The notes under the pieces: model-generated
Told to the model about the DNA's origin: nothing
Databases searched by the model: none
Seen by the model: the letters and a program-made list of their open reading frames with translations, nothing else
Program-made: the position numbers and the translations under genes
Origin: Chitinophagaceae bacterium
GTDB taxonomy: Bacteria; Bacteroidota; Bacteroidia; Chitinophagales; Chitinophagaceae
Direction of reading: 5' to 3'
DNA length: 36,091 bases
Assembly: GCA_025933775.1 (NCBI GenBank)
Contig: JAICZH010000023.1
Location: forward strand, 1 to 36,091
Shown here: positions 1 through 6,355 of the stretch, piece after piece
How positions within the stretch are numbered: position 1 is the stretch's first letter
Layout of the letters: every line of letters begins with the position of its first letter

Positions 1-226
1 ACACGGACCAATTTGGTAAACCGCTTCCATTTGGATTACCCGTTTTTGCAAAGTTTGCCCAATATGCGTTCATCATTTTAGCAACCGCTGAATCTTGCGG
101 CGCTATTACAGAACCGTTCCAGCTTCTTAAGTTATTAAACACATACCCGATTTAAGATGCATGCGCTGCACCGTAACGCATCCACTGTTTCATAATAACC
201 AGGAATGCGAAGGCTGATTTTTTCAT
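1..226 (-). pseudogene. Carboxylesterase type B, decayed C-terminal fragment
   Basis: Read on the minus strand, this stretch gives RYGAAHAS, a stop codon, then IGYVFNNLRSW and, towards the window edge, MMNAYWANFAKTGNPNGSG and LPNW. That is the C-terminal signature of type B carboxylesterases (GAxHASEIxYVF followed by a YWxNFAxTGxPNG block), which are alpha/beta hydrolases usually exported in Bacteroidota. The stop falls where the family has Glu in HASEI, so GAA appears to have become TAA (stop at about 166-168). Just upstream of RYGAAH the family similarity weakens and a neighbouring frame reads YYETVDALR, suggesting a second lesion. No signal sequence or nucleophile region is visible before position 226. 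The gene runs off the left edge, so the extent of the loss is unknown. Family call is firm; pseudogene status rests on the stop and the missing upstream part. Confidence 0.75.
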
Positions 227-443
227 CGTGGAAGCTTGTATTTATTTGGCTGTAAAAGTCTTTGCATTTCTTCGTCCGCACGTTTAAAGATAGAGAATGC
301 TGCAGAGAAAAAAGCGCTCAATGAAAGGTGATAAAAATATTGCATGATGGGTGCAACAGCAGTGTGGATATATGAAATAGTTTTATAAAAAAATTTAACT
401 AACGGTTACGGCTAAACGCAGTTTAGATTTTTTTTTAATTACA
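227..443. other. Intergenic stretch at left edge, no supported gene
   Basis: Nothing convincing is encoded between the esterase fragment and the terminator. A 40-codon open frame exists on the minus strand (start 345, stop 223), reading LSAFFSAAFSIFKRADEEMQ in its middle and overlapping the esterase remnant by an ATGA. It could be a short peptide or debris of the gene that once preceded the esterase fragment. I do not recognise it. Confidence 0.3.
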
Positions 444-477
444 AAAAAATATCCCGCATTACTGAGGGATATTTTTT
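444..477 (-). terminator. Hairpin terminator for the small basic secreted protein
   Basis: A 12-bp perfect inverted repeat (AAAAAATATCCC and GGGATATTTTTT) encloses a 10-nt loop. It lies just beyond the stop of the minus-strand gene ending at 489. Read on the minus strand the stem ends in a T run, as expected for an intrinsic terminator; the symmetrical A and T runs could make it act in both directions. Confidence 0.85.
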
Positions 478-488
478 AAAACAATAAA

Positions 489-725
489 CTATTTATCTGT
501 TTTTGTTTTTACCTCACCTTCTTTGGTATCTACTTTTTTCTTGTGCATAGTACCATGATGCTCATGCTTCATTTTATAGCCGTTGTGTTTTTTATGTTTG
601 CTGAAAGTATTGTGCACTTTTTGAGGAACTGTAGAGGTTTGTTTTACCTTGTCCTTATTATCCTGCGCATGAGCAGCAATACCAATGCTGCAGGAAAGCA
701 TTAAAAGAAACAATAGTTTTTTCAT
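489..725 (-). CDS. Small secreted Lys/His-rich protein
   Basis: A 78-residue protein. The reading frame is open further upstream, but the ATG at 725 starts a clean signal peptide, MKKLLFLLMLSCSIGIAAHA before QDNKDK, so I place the start there; the preceding 18 codons do not look like a signal peptide. The mature part is about 58 residues, very basic, rich in Lys, His and Thr, with HKKHNGYKMKHEHHG and a Lys/Thr/Glu tail, and no hydrophobic core. Such peptides in Bacteroidota are usually periplasmic and of unknown role; the His/Lys clusters could bind metal or polyanion, but that is only inference. It stands alone, 73 bp from the LuxE-like gene upstream, and is followed by a strong terminator. 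Confidence 0.7.
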   Translation of the reverse strand: MKKLLFLLMLSCSIGIAAHAQDNKDKVKQTSTVPQKVHNTFSKHKKHNGYKMKHEHHGTMHKKKVDTKEGEVKTKTDK

Positions 726-798
726 TTTATATTTTTTTGGTGAATGATAATACCTGTTACAAATTGTGTGCCTGTTCAATTTTAATCTTTAAAAAAAA

Positions 799-1839
799 TT
801 AATATAAGGTTAATAAGCTGCATCCGCGAAGATCGCTGCTATCACGGCGTCCCAGCACTTCAAAACTTCCATCATGATGTAGCCTGCCTGCATCATCAGT
901 TGCGATAAAGCAGCATGAATATAGGTTCGCAAGGTCTATAATGTTTAAAAGGCCGCTTGCAGGTTGTTTTAGGGAAGTATTTTGTTTTATTGCAAAAGGA
1001 TCATTTTCTTCTCTCATCAAAACTTTCATCCATGGCGCACAATGATACATACCATTTTCTTTGGCATACGCCTGGGATAATAATTCTGTCATTCCATATT
1101 CTGAATGGATGTTTTGTAATCCGGTTTTTTCTTTTAAAAAATGATGCACTGCTTCGCGGGTAATTTCTTCTTTTCTTCCTTTCATGCCGCCGGTTTCCAT
1201 GATGATTGTATAATTTAGTTTCATGGAATATTTTTCTGCAAAATCGAGCAGTGCAAAAGTAACTCCTATCAACAGCGTGGGTTGTTTTTTTATTTCATTT
1301 TGAACAATTACCTGGTACAATTTTTTATGATCATAAACATAAAAATCACTGTTGGCATTTTCGCTTTGCCTAATTAATTCATGCACCATTGTTACTAATG
1401 ATGAATTTTTTCTTTCAAGATAGGAAGGCAATAACCCGAGTACACACCATTGAGCAGGTTTTCCATAAAATAAATTAAAACATTTCAAAAAACTTTTTTT
1501 ATAAAGAGACAAATTTTTTACAAAATGCCGGCTGATGTTTTCGCCCGTGGTTCCGCTGCTTTCAAAAATTATTTCCGGTTCAAACGCTGTTGTTTTCACA
1601 GGTATATTTTTAAAAAATTGAATGGGCAAAAAAGGAATGTCTTCTATTTTGCTTACCTGTAGCGGTTTTACATTAATGGCATCCACATATAATTTATAAA
1701 TGGTATTGTGCCCGTATTGTAGTCTGAATATTTCCAAAGCCATCTGTTGAAAGTTATAATAGCTGGCCGAAAAAATTTTATCTTCCCATTTAGATATTTC
1801 TAAAAAATTATTCAGTTTTAAATATTTAAATTTGAGCAA
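799..1839 (-). CDS. LuxE-like acyl-protein synthetase / acyltransferase
   Basis: A 346-residue protein related to LuxE, the ATP-dependent acyl-protein synthetase of the ANL adenylating superfamily. Visible motifs are SSGTTG at residues 94-99 (phosphate-binding loop), ETGG at 215-218, HSEYGMTE at 245-252 (adenine-binding region), TDDAGRL at 314-320 and GRRDSSDLRGC at 330-340. The length matches stand-alone LuxE-type proteins and is shorter than full acyl-CoA ligases, which carry a C-terminal lid domain. In Bacteroidota such genes are common away from any lux operon and probably activate an acyl group for transfer, possibly for lipid or surface-polymer modification; the substrate cannot be read here. 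It is divergent from the lipoprotein gene at 1853 with only 13 bp between start codons, so the two promoters must overlap coding sequence or the LuxE start lies further in. Confidence 0.85.
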   Translation of the reverse strand: MLKFKYLKLNNFLEISKWEDKIFSASYYNFQQMALEIFRLQYGHNTIYKLYVDAINVKPLQVSKIEDIPFLPIQFFKNIPVKTTAFEPEIIFESSGTTGENISRHFVKNLSLYKKSFLKCFNLFYGKPAQWCVLGLLPSYLERKNSSLVTMVHELIRQSENANSDFYVYDHKKLYQVIVQNEIKKQPTLLIGVTFALLDFAEKYSMKLNYTIIMETGGMKGRKEEITREAVHHFLKEKTGLQNIHSEYGMTELLSQAYAKENGMYHCAPWMKVLMREENDPFAIKQNTSLKQPASGLLNIIDLANLYSCCFIATDDAGRLHHDGSFEVLGRRDSSDLRGCSLLTLY

Positions 1840-1852
1840 TTAAAACACAAAG

Positions 1853-2290
1853 ATGCGTTACCCACTTTTATTTTCAATATTGATGTTAATTATATTTTCT
1901 TGCAGTAAAGCAAAGTTTTCATCAACTCCTTCTTTAAAGTTCAAATCGGTAAATACTACGCAACTCTTGCCTGGTGGAGCTTTACATTTTACATTAACTT
2001 TTACCGATGCCGAAGGTGATTTTTCTGATAGCGGAAATGTGTACATTCAATTTATGCAACGAACCCAACCATCGTGCACTATTAATAGTAATGATGAAAC
2101 CATTCCTATGCCTGCTATTCCAAAAACCAAAGATCAAAAAGGAGAAATAAATGTGTCGCTTGATTATAATTCTATATCACCGCAATGCGCTCCGCTCAAT
2201 GATACCACCGTTTTTCGATTTGTATTGAAAGACGATGCCGGTCATGTAAGCGATACAGCCTCTTCACCCACCATTATTATTTCTAATTAA
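1853..2290 (+). CDS. Hypothetical lipoprotein
   Basis: A 145-residue protein with an SPII signal peptide (MRYPLLFSILMLIIFSC, lipid-attachment Cys at residue 17). The mature part contains LPGGALHFTLTFTDAEGDF followed by an alternation of short hydrophobic strands and a FRFVLKDDAGHVSDT segment near the C-terminus, which reads like an immunoglobulin-like or cadherin-like beta-sandwich with acidic loops, perhaps calcium-binding. Function unknown. It starts a tight plus-strand group: the next gene begins 4 bp after its stop. Two cysteines (about residues 75 and 111) could form a disulfide. Confidence 0.75.
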   Translation: MRYPLLFSILMLIIFSCSKAKFSSTPSLKFKSVNTTQLLPGGALHFTLTFTDAEGDFSDSGNVYIQFMQRTQPSCTINSNDETIPMPAIPKTKDQKGEINVSLDYNSISPQCAPLNDTTVFRFVLKDDAGHVSDTASSPTIIISN

Positions 2291-2294
2291 AAAA

Positions 2295-3143
2295 GTGTTG
2301 GCAAAAAAGATCGCAGCGTTTATTTTATTCAGCAGTATTTTTATAGGAATCTGTGCGGTAGCTTTTTGCATGGAAACAAATTTTTTATTGCATCTTCCAT
2401 TAAACGGAATCAGTTTTTATTGCTTTGTATTTGGCGCAACGCTTGCCCAGTACAATCTTCATTATCTTGTAAAAACTTCTGCAGTGAAAAACTCTGAAAG
2501 ACTTGCCTGGTCAATGAATCATAAACAACTTCATAAAATTCTTTTGGCATCGGGCATTTGTTTAATTCTGTTTAGTTTTTTCAGTTTTCGTTTGCATCAT
2601 TTTATTATCATGGCCATCCTTGCCGTGATTGCGTTTTTATATACATTTCCTGTAATTCCTGTTGGCAAAAAAAAGCGGATAAAAGATTATGGATTTATTA
2701 AAATTATTACACTTGCTTTATTGTGGACATTGGTAACCGTTTGGTTTCCGGTTGTAAATTTTGCTGTTGATGAAAAGATTTTTTTATTTGTTTTTTTTAA
2801 AAGATTTGTTTTCATGTTTGTATTGTGTTTACTGTTTGATATGCGCGATATTGAAATTGATCGTGAAGAAAACATTAATACCATCGCTGTTTTTTTAGAT
2901 AAAAAAAAATCTTATTTACTTGCTTACCTTTCATTAATTCTATTCATCATTTTATCGTTAATCCAATTTTATTTTTTTGGCGATAAAGGCGTTTTAATCG
3001 CAATGTTACTTTCAGGTGTTGCCACTTTTTTTACCATTGAGCTTACCAAAAAATTAAATTCAGATTATGTTTATCTCGCCGGTATTGATGGTATGATGTT
3101 GCTGCAGGCTGTGCTGGTATATCTTATCGGTTTAAAGTTTTAA
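2295..3143 (+). CDS. UbiA-like polytopic membrane protein, first Asp motif missing
   Basis: A 282-residue integral membrane protein with about eight hydrophobic segments. It looks like the UbiA prenyltransferase superfamily: the loop DMRDIEIDREENINTIAV matches the second Asp-rich motif (DxxDxxxD) and its position fits. The first Asp-rich motif (NDxxDxxxD), expected near residues 50-70, is replaced by YNLHYLVKTSAVKNSERL, with no aspartates. That makes a normal prenyl-diphosphate transferase doubtful; it may be a degenerate relative with another role. The start is a GTG 4 bp after the lipoprotein stop (TTG at 2298 is an alternative), implying translational coupling. It is followed after 27 bp by the M42 peptidase. 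Confidence 0.7.
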   Translation: MLAKKIAAFILFSSIFIGICAVAFCMETNFLLHLPLNGISFYCFVFGATLAQYNLHYLVKTSAVKNSERLAWSMNHKQLHKILLASGICLILFSFFSFRLHHFIIMAILAVIAFLYTFPVIPVGKKKRIKDYGFIKIITLALLWTLVTVWFPVVNFAVDEKIFLFVFFKRFVFMFVLCLLFDMRDIEIDREENINTIAVFLDKKKSYLLAYLSLILFIILSLIQFYFFGDKGVLIAMLLSGVATFFTIELTKKLNSDYVYLAGIDGMMLLQAVLVYLIGLKF

Positions 3144-3170
3144 ATTGCACGCTTATAAAATTTTTTAATT

Positions 3171-4298
3171 ATGGCTAAAAGCAAAAAAGCAAAATCTGTT
3201 ATTAATGAAAAATCATTTGAGTTTTTAAAAAGTTATATCAACACGCCATCTGCTGTTGGTTTTGAATCGGGCGGACAAAAAATTTGGCTCAACTATATAA
3301 AAAATTATGTAGATACTACTTTTACTGATGCTTATGGAACAGCAGTTGGCGTAATTAATCCCGATAAAAATTTTAAAGTGGTAATTGAAGCCCATGCTGA
3401 TGAAATCAGTTGGTTTGTGAATTACATCACTCCCGAAGGATTTATTTATTTAAAAAGAAATGGCGGAGTGGATCACCAGATTGCGCCTTCGCAAAGAGTA
3501 ATGATACATGGAAAAAAAGGCGGTATTAAAGCTGTGTTTGGATGGCCTGCGATACATACCCGTTCGGGCAATGCTGATAATAAAGAGCAACAACCCAAAG
3601 TGGAAAATCTTTTTCTCGATTGCGGCGCACGCAATAAAAAAGATGCAGAAAATCTCGGCGTTCATGTTGGCGCTGTTGTTACCTATGCTGAAGGTTTTGA
3701 TGAGTTATCACATAATAATTTTATTGCACGTGCATTTGATAATCGCATCGGTGGTTTTATGATTGCAGAAGTGGCAAGATTATTAAAAGAAAACCTGCCT
3801 GCCGGCAGGCAAGGTAAAAAAACAATTCCTTATTCGTTATATGTGGTGAATGCAGTGCAGGAAGAAATCGGATTGCGTGGCGCGGAAATGATTGCCCGCA
3901 GAATAAAACCAAACATTGCCATCATTACGGATGTAACGCATGATACCAATACCCCGATGATCAATAAAAATATACAAGGCGATTGCTCCTGCGGGAAAGG
4001 GCCGGCATTAACTTACGGCCCGGCGGTGCATAATAAATTATTGGATGTAATTCAAAATGTGGCCGAAAAAAATAAAATTCCTTTTCAATTGCAGGCAGTG
4101 AGCCGCAGCACAGGAACCGATACGGATTCTTTTGCTTACGCAAATGACGGATGCCCGTCTGCATTAATTTCTATTCCGCTGCGTTACATGCACACCACTG
4201 TAGAAATGATTAATAAAGATGATGTTGAAAATACCATCAGGCTTATGTATGAAAGTGTTTTAGCATTAACGCCTAAAACGAATTTGAGTTATTTTTGA
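3171..4298 (+). CDS. M42 family metallo-aminopeptidase
   Basis: A 375-residue cytosolic metallopeptidase of family M42 (TET/FrvX-like), which trims peptides using two metal ions. Metal and catalytic motifs are present in order: AHADEI at residues 74-79 (His75, Asp77), AFDNRIG at 188-194 (Asp190, bridging), QEEIGLRGA at 230-238 (Glu231 general base, Glu232 ligand), ITDVTHD around 254, and RYMHTTVEM with the last ligand His near the C-terminus. All expected ligands are there, so the enzyme should be active. At residues 209-215 the sequence LPAGRQG interrupts the chain; it is encoded by a GC-rich palindrome that looks like an inserted repeat (see separate entry). Last gene of the run beginning at 1853. 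Confidence 0.92.
   Translation: MAKSKKAKSVINEKSFEFLKSYINTPSAVGFESGGQKIWLNYIKNYVDTTFTDAYGTAVGVINPDKNFKVVIEAHADEISWFVNYITPEGFIYLKRNGGVDHQIAPSQRVMIHGKKGGIKAVFGWPAIHTRSGNADNKEQQPKVENLFLDCGARNKKDAENLGVHVGAVVTYAEGFDELSHNNFIARAFDNRIGGFMIAEVARLLKENLPAGRQGKKTIPYSLYVVNAVQEEIGLRGAEMIARRIKPNIAIITDVTHDTNTPMINKNIQGDCSCGKGPALTYGPAVHNKLLDVIQNVAEKNKIPFQLQAVSRSTGTDTDSFAYANDGCPSALISIPLRYMHTTVEMINKDDVENTIRLMYESVLALTPKTNLSYF
3794..3814. repeat. GC-rich palindromic insert inside the M42 peptidase gene
   Basis: A 16-bp perfect palindrome, TGCCTGCCGGCAGGCA (3796-3811), sits in frame inside the peptidase gene and encodes LPAGRQG. It is strongly GC-rich while the flanking codons are AT-rich. From memory, the same peptide (PAGRQ followed by G or A) recurs in unrelated Bacteroidota and candidate-phylum proteins, which would make this a small dispersed element tolerated in surface loops; that recollection is unverified. 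Confidence 0.65.
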
Positions 4299-4344
4299 TT
4301 AATAAAATTTTTAAAATTACTCGTATGATAAGAGAAACATTAAA

Positions 4345-4383
4345 AATCAAAACATGGTTTAAATAATCAAAAACATGGTTTAA
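4345..4383 (+). repeat. Short direct repeat at the transposase remnant
   Basis: Two near-identical copies of about 18 bp (AATCAAAACATGGTTTAA at 4345-4362 and the same with one extra A at 4365-4383) lie in tandem. The second copy leads straight into the transposase remnant, and an in-frame TAA (4364-4366) separates the copies. It may reflect slippage or duplication during decay of the element. Confidence 0.6.
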
Positions 4384-4513
4384 TTTTTTTATAAACTTTA
4401 GTAGAAAACAACCGGAACATCATCGTAAAATAAGTTTTTCAGAAGAATATGAAACGTTTGTAAAATTTTATCAAAAAACATTACAACCTTATGAGATGTA
4501 TAATTCAAAATAA
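4367..4513 (+). pseudogene. IS200-type (Y1) transposase, C-terminal remnant
   Basis: Forty-eight open codons upstream of bioB read NFFINFSRKQPEHHRKISF followed by SEEYETFVKFYQKTLQPYE and a stop at 4511-4513. The pattern of an N-rich helix, then EHHRK(x)SF, EEY(x)xF(x)K(x)Y matches the end of small IS200/IS605-family Y1 transposases common in Bacteroidota (the region after the catalytic Tyr helix). The HUH motif and catalytic Tyr are absent, as nothing related lies upstream; the frame before it holds a stop at 4364. No terminal hairpins typical of a complete element were found. Family assignment is from remembered sequence patterns; a profile search would settle it. Confidence 0.6.
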
Positions 4514-4640
4514 GGTAATAAGGTTGAAAGATTTTGTAAACGATTTTGCTACTAAGGTAAAATACTTGATATGAAAAATCATACAACCGAAAGAGCTATA
4601 AAATAGAAAAGCTTTAACAATCATAAATCTATTTTTATAC

Positions 4641-5633
4641 ATGCAAATGAGAAACGATTGGACAAAAGAAGAAATTGCTGAAATATACAACACACCTTTG
4701 TTGGAGCTTATTTATTCTGCGTCTATGCTTCACCGTGAGTATCATGCCACGGGCGAAGTGCAGGTATGCACGTTGCTTTCAATAAAAACCGGCGGCTGTC
4801 CTGAAGATTGCGCTTATTGCCCGCAGGCAGCGCGTTACAATACCGCCGTGGATGTGCAGGCATTAATGAAAAAAGAAGAAGTGCTTGCTTATGCAAAAAA
4901 AGCAAAGGATGCCGGTTCCACAAGATTTTGCATGGGCGCAGCATGGCGCGAAATAAGAGATAATAAAGATTTCGATCGGGTGCTCGACATGGTGAAAGGA
5001 GTGAATGAATTAGGAATGGAAGTATGCTGCACCATGGGAATGCTTACAGAAGAACAGGCCAAAAAATTATATGATGCAGGCTTGTATGCATACAATCATA
5101 ATGTAGATACATCGGAAGAACATTATGCTGATATAATTACAACAAGAACTTATAAAGATCGTTTGAAAACTTTGGCAAATGTTCGCAAAGCAGGTATCAG
5201 TGTTTGCAGTGGTGGCATCATTGGTCTTGGCGAAACTCATGAAGACCGCATTGGAATGTTGCATACATTATCTACTTTGCCGGTTCATCCCGGAAGTGTT
5301 CCGATAAATGCATTGGTGCGTGTAAAAGGAACTCCTTTGCAAGATAATCCTAAAGTAGATATTTGGGATATGATACGAATGATTGCTACTGCACGAATAT
5401 TGATGCCCACGGCAATGGTGCGCCTAAGCGCAGGACGTACAGAAATGAGCATTGCAGAACAAGCATTGTGTTTTATGGCAGGTGCCAATTCTATTTTTTC
5501 AGGAGATAAATTACTCACTACTCCCAATCCTGCATTTGATGAAGATAATGCTATGTTTCAATTATTAGGATTAAAACCAAGAGAAGCTTTTAAAGATGCA
5601 CCTACTGCAGTTGTGAAAGAATTAATTATTTAA
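4641..5633 (+). CDS. bioB: Biotin synthase
   Basis: A 330-residue radical SAM enzyme that inserts sulfur into dethiobiotin, the last step of biotin synthesis, in the cytosol. The radical SAM cluster motif is Cys53-x3-Cys57-x2-Cys60 ([10 protein letters not shown]). The ligands of the second, [2Fe-2S], cluster are also present: Cys97 (RFCMGAAW), Cys129 or Cys130, Cys189 (SVCSGG) and Arg261 (RLSAGR), almost the same numbering as the E. coli enzyme, which supports the start. ATG at 4647 is a possible alternative two codons in. No other biotin genes are nearby, so bioB is a stand-alone gene here. The product is needed by biotin-dependent carboxylases such as the one whose carboxyltransferase subunit lies at 20567-22222. 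Confidence 0.97.
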   Translation: MQMRNDWTKEEIAEIYNTPLLELIYSASMLHREYHATGEVQVCTLLSIKTGGCPEDCAYCPQAARYNTAVDVQALMKKEEVLAYAKKAKDAGSTRFCMGAAWREIRDNKDFDRVLDMVKGVNELGMEVCCTMGMLTEEQAKKLYDAGLYAYNHNVDTSEEHYADIITTRTYKDRLKTLANVRKAGISVCSGGIIGLGETHEDRIGMLHTLSTLPVHPGSVPINALVRVKGTPLQDNPKVDIWDMIRMIATARILMPTAMVRLSAGRTEMSIAEQALCFMAGANSIFSGDKLLTTPNPAFDEDNAMFQLLGLKPREAFKDAPTAVVKELII

Positions 5634-5667
5634 TTGAAACATTTGTGGCTTGCCTTATATGAGAAAT

Positions 5668-6192
5668 TTATTTGACCGATGGAAGATTTTTGTGTGGGAG
5701 ATCAGGCATCAGATAAATTTTGTGTAACGAAATAAATGAACAAATCAATCCAACAAAAATGATAAAGCTTCTAAGCCAATTCATCGGAACCCACTGATGC
5801 AATGCGGTTTTGATGTTTTCCAGATTTGTAGAAATATCAGATTTAAACATGATGTCGTTCCTGGGATAAAAGTAAGCGAACGTAAAAACATCAACCAGAA
5901 CATATAGTAAAAATGCAACAATTAAAAAGATTCTGATGCTGCGCGAAGATTTCCAAAAAAGAATAAGGGACAATAAGGCAAGTGCCTGGTTTATGGGAGA
6001 AAAAACTCTGAAAAAAGTTCCCGGATTTACATTTTGGAAATAATCTCTTGTAGTTTGAATGGATTGGGGAATATTAGCACCCCATGCTGTGGTATCAACA
6101 ATTGAATTGTACATATTTACAAACAAAACTCCAGTGGCAAAAACAATAGAGAAGTAAAGTGCTATAACTTTCAATGAATTGTTTTCTTTCAA
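5668..6192 (-). CDS. Four-TM membrane protein, possibly DUF1772-like
   Basis: A 174-residue membrane protein with four hydrophobic segments: residues about 8-28, 62-80, 83-105 and 138-158. Between TM1 and TM2 lies a polar loop with NMYNSIVDTTAWGANIP and FFRVFSPINQ, and an FYPRND segment follows TM3. The topology, size and the N-rich loop resemble the DUF1772/anthrone-oxygenase-like family, but I cannot confirm that from motifs alone. It is convergent with bioB (34 bp between stops) and transcribed alone. Function unknown. Confidence 0.65.
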   Translation of the reverse strand: MKENNSLKVIALYFSIVFATGVLFVNMYNSIVDTTAWGANIPQSIQTTRDYFQNVNPGTFFRVFSPINQALALLSLILFWKSSRSIRIFLIVAFLLYVLVDVFTFAYFYPRNDIMFKSDISTNLENIKTALHQWVPMNWLRSFIIFVGLICSFISLHKIYLMPDLPHKNLPSVK

Positions 6193-6311
6193 AATGATGT
6201 GGTCTAATAGTTATAAATTTCTGGTAACTTTTCTTTTCACTTTTAGAGGGTAAATGTAAGAAAAAATTTGAATCTTGAATGGTGAATTAAGAATAACCAC
6301 CGAAAGTAATT

Positions 6312-6349
6312 GATTAGCGAATTGGCTAATCAACTAATTAGCTAATTTG
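6312..6349. repeat. GCTAATT-type repeat cluster before the E1 gene
   Basis: Several overlapping copies of the word TTAGC/GCTAA joined by AATT. It includes an inverted repeat GATTAGC-6 nt-GCTAATC (6312-6331). The cluster runs up to within 7 bp of the E1 start codon. Similar clusters occur at 15565-15588 and 18211-18296. Confidence 0.6.
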
Positions 6350-6355
6350 CAATGT

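Larger units (their letters stand above)
4299..4640. other. 342-bp spacer between M42 peptidase and bioB
   Basis: Apart from the direct repeat and transposase remnant entered separately, I see no gene, no recognisable BirA operator and no convincing terminator. The last 120 bp before bioB are AT-rich and presumably hold its promoter. Confidence 0.5.
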
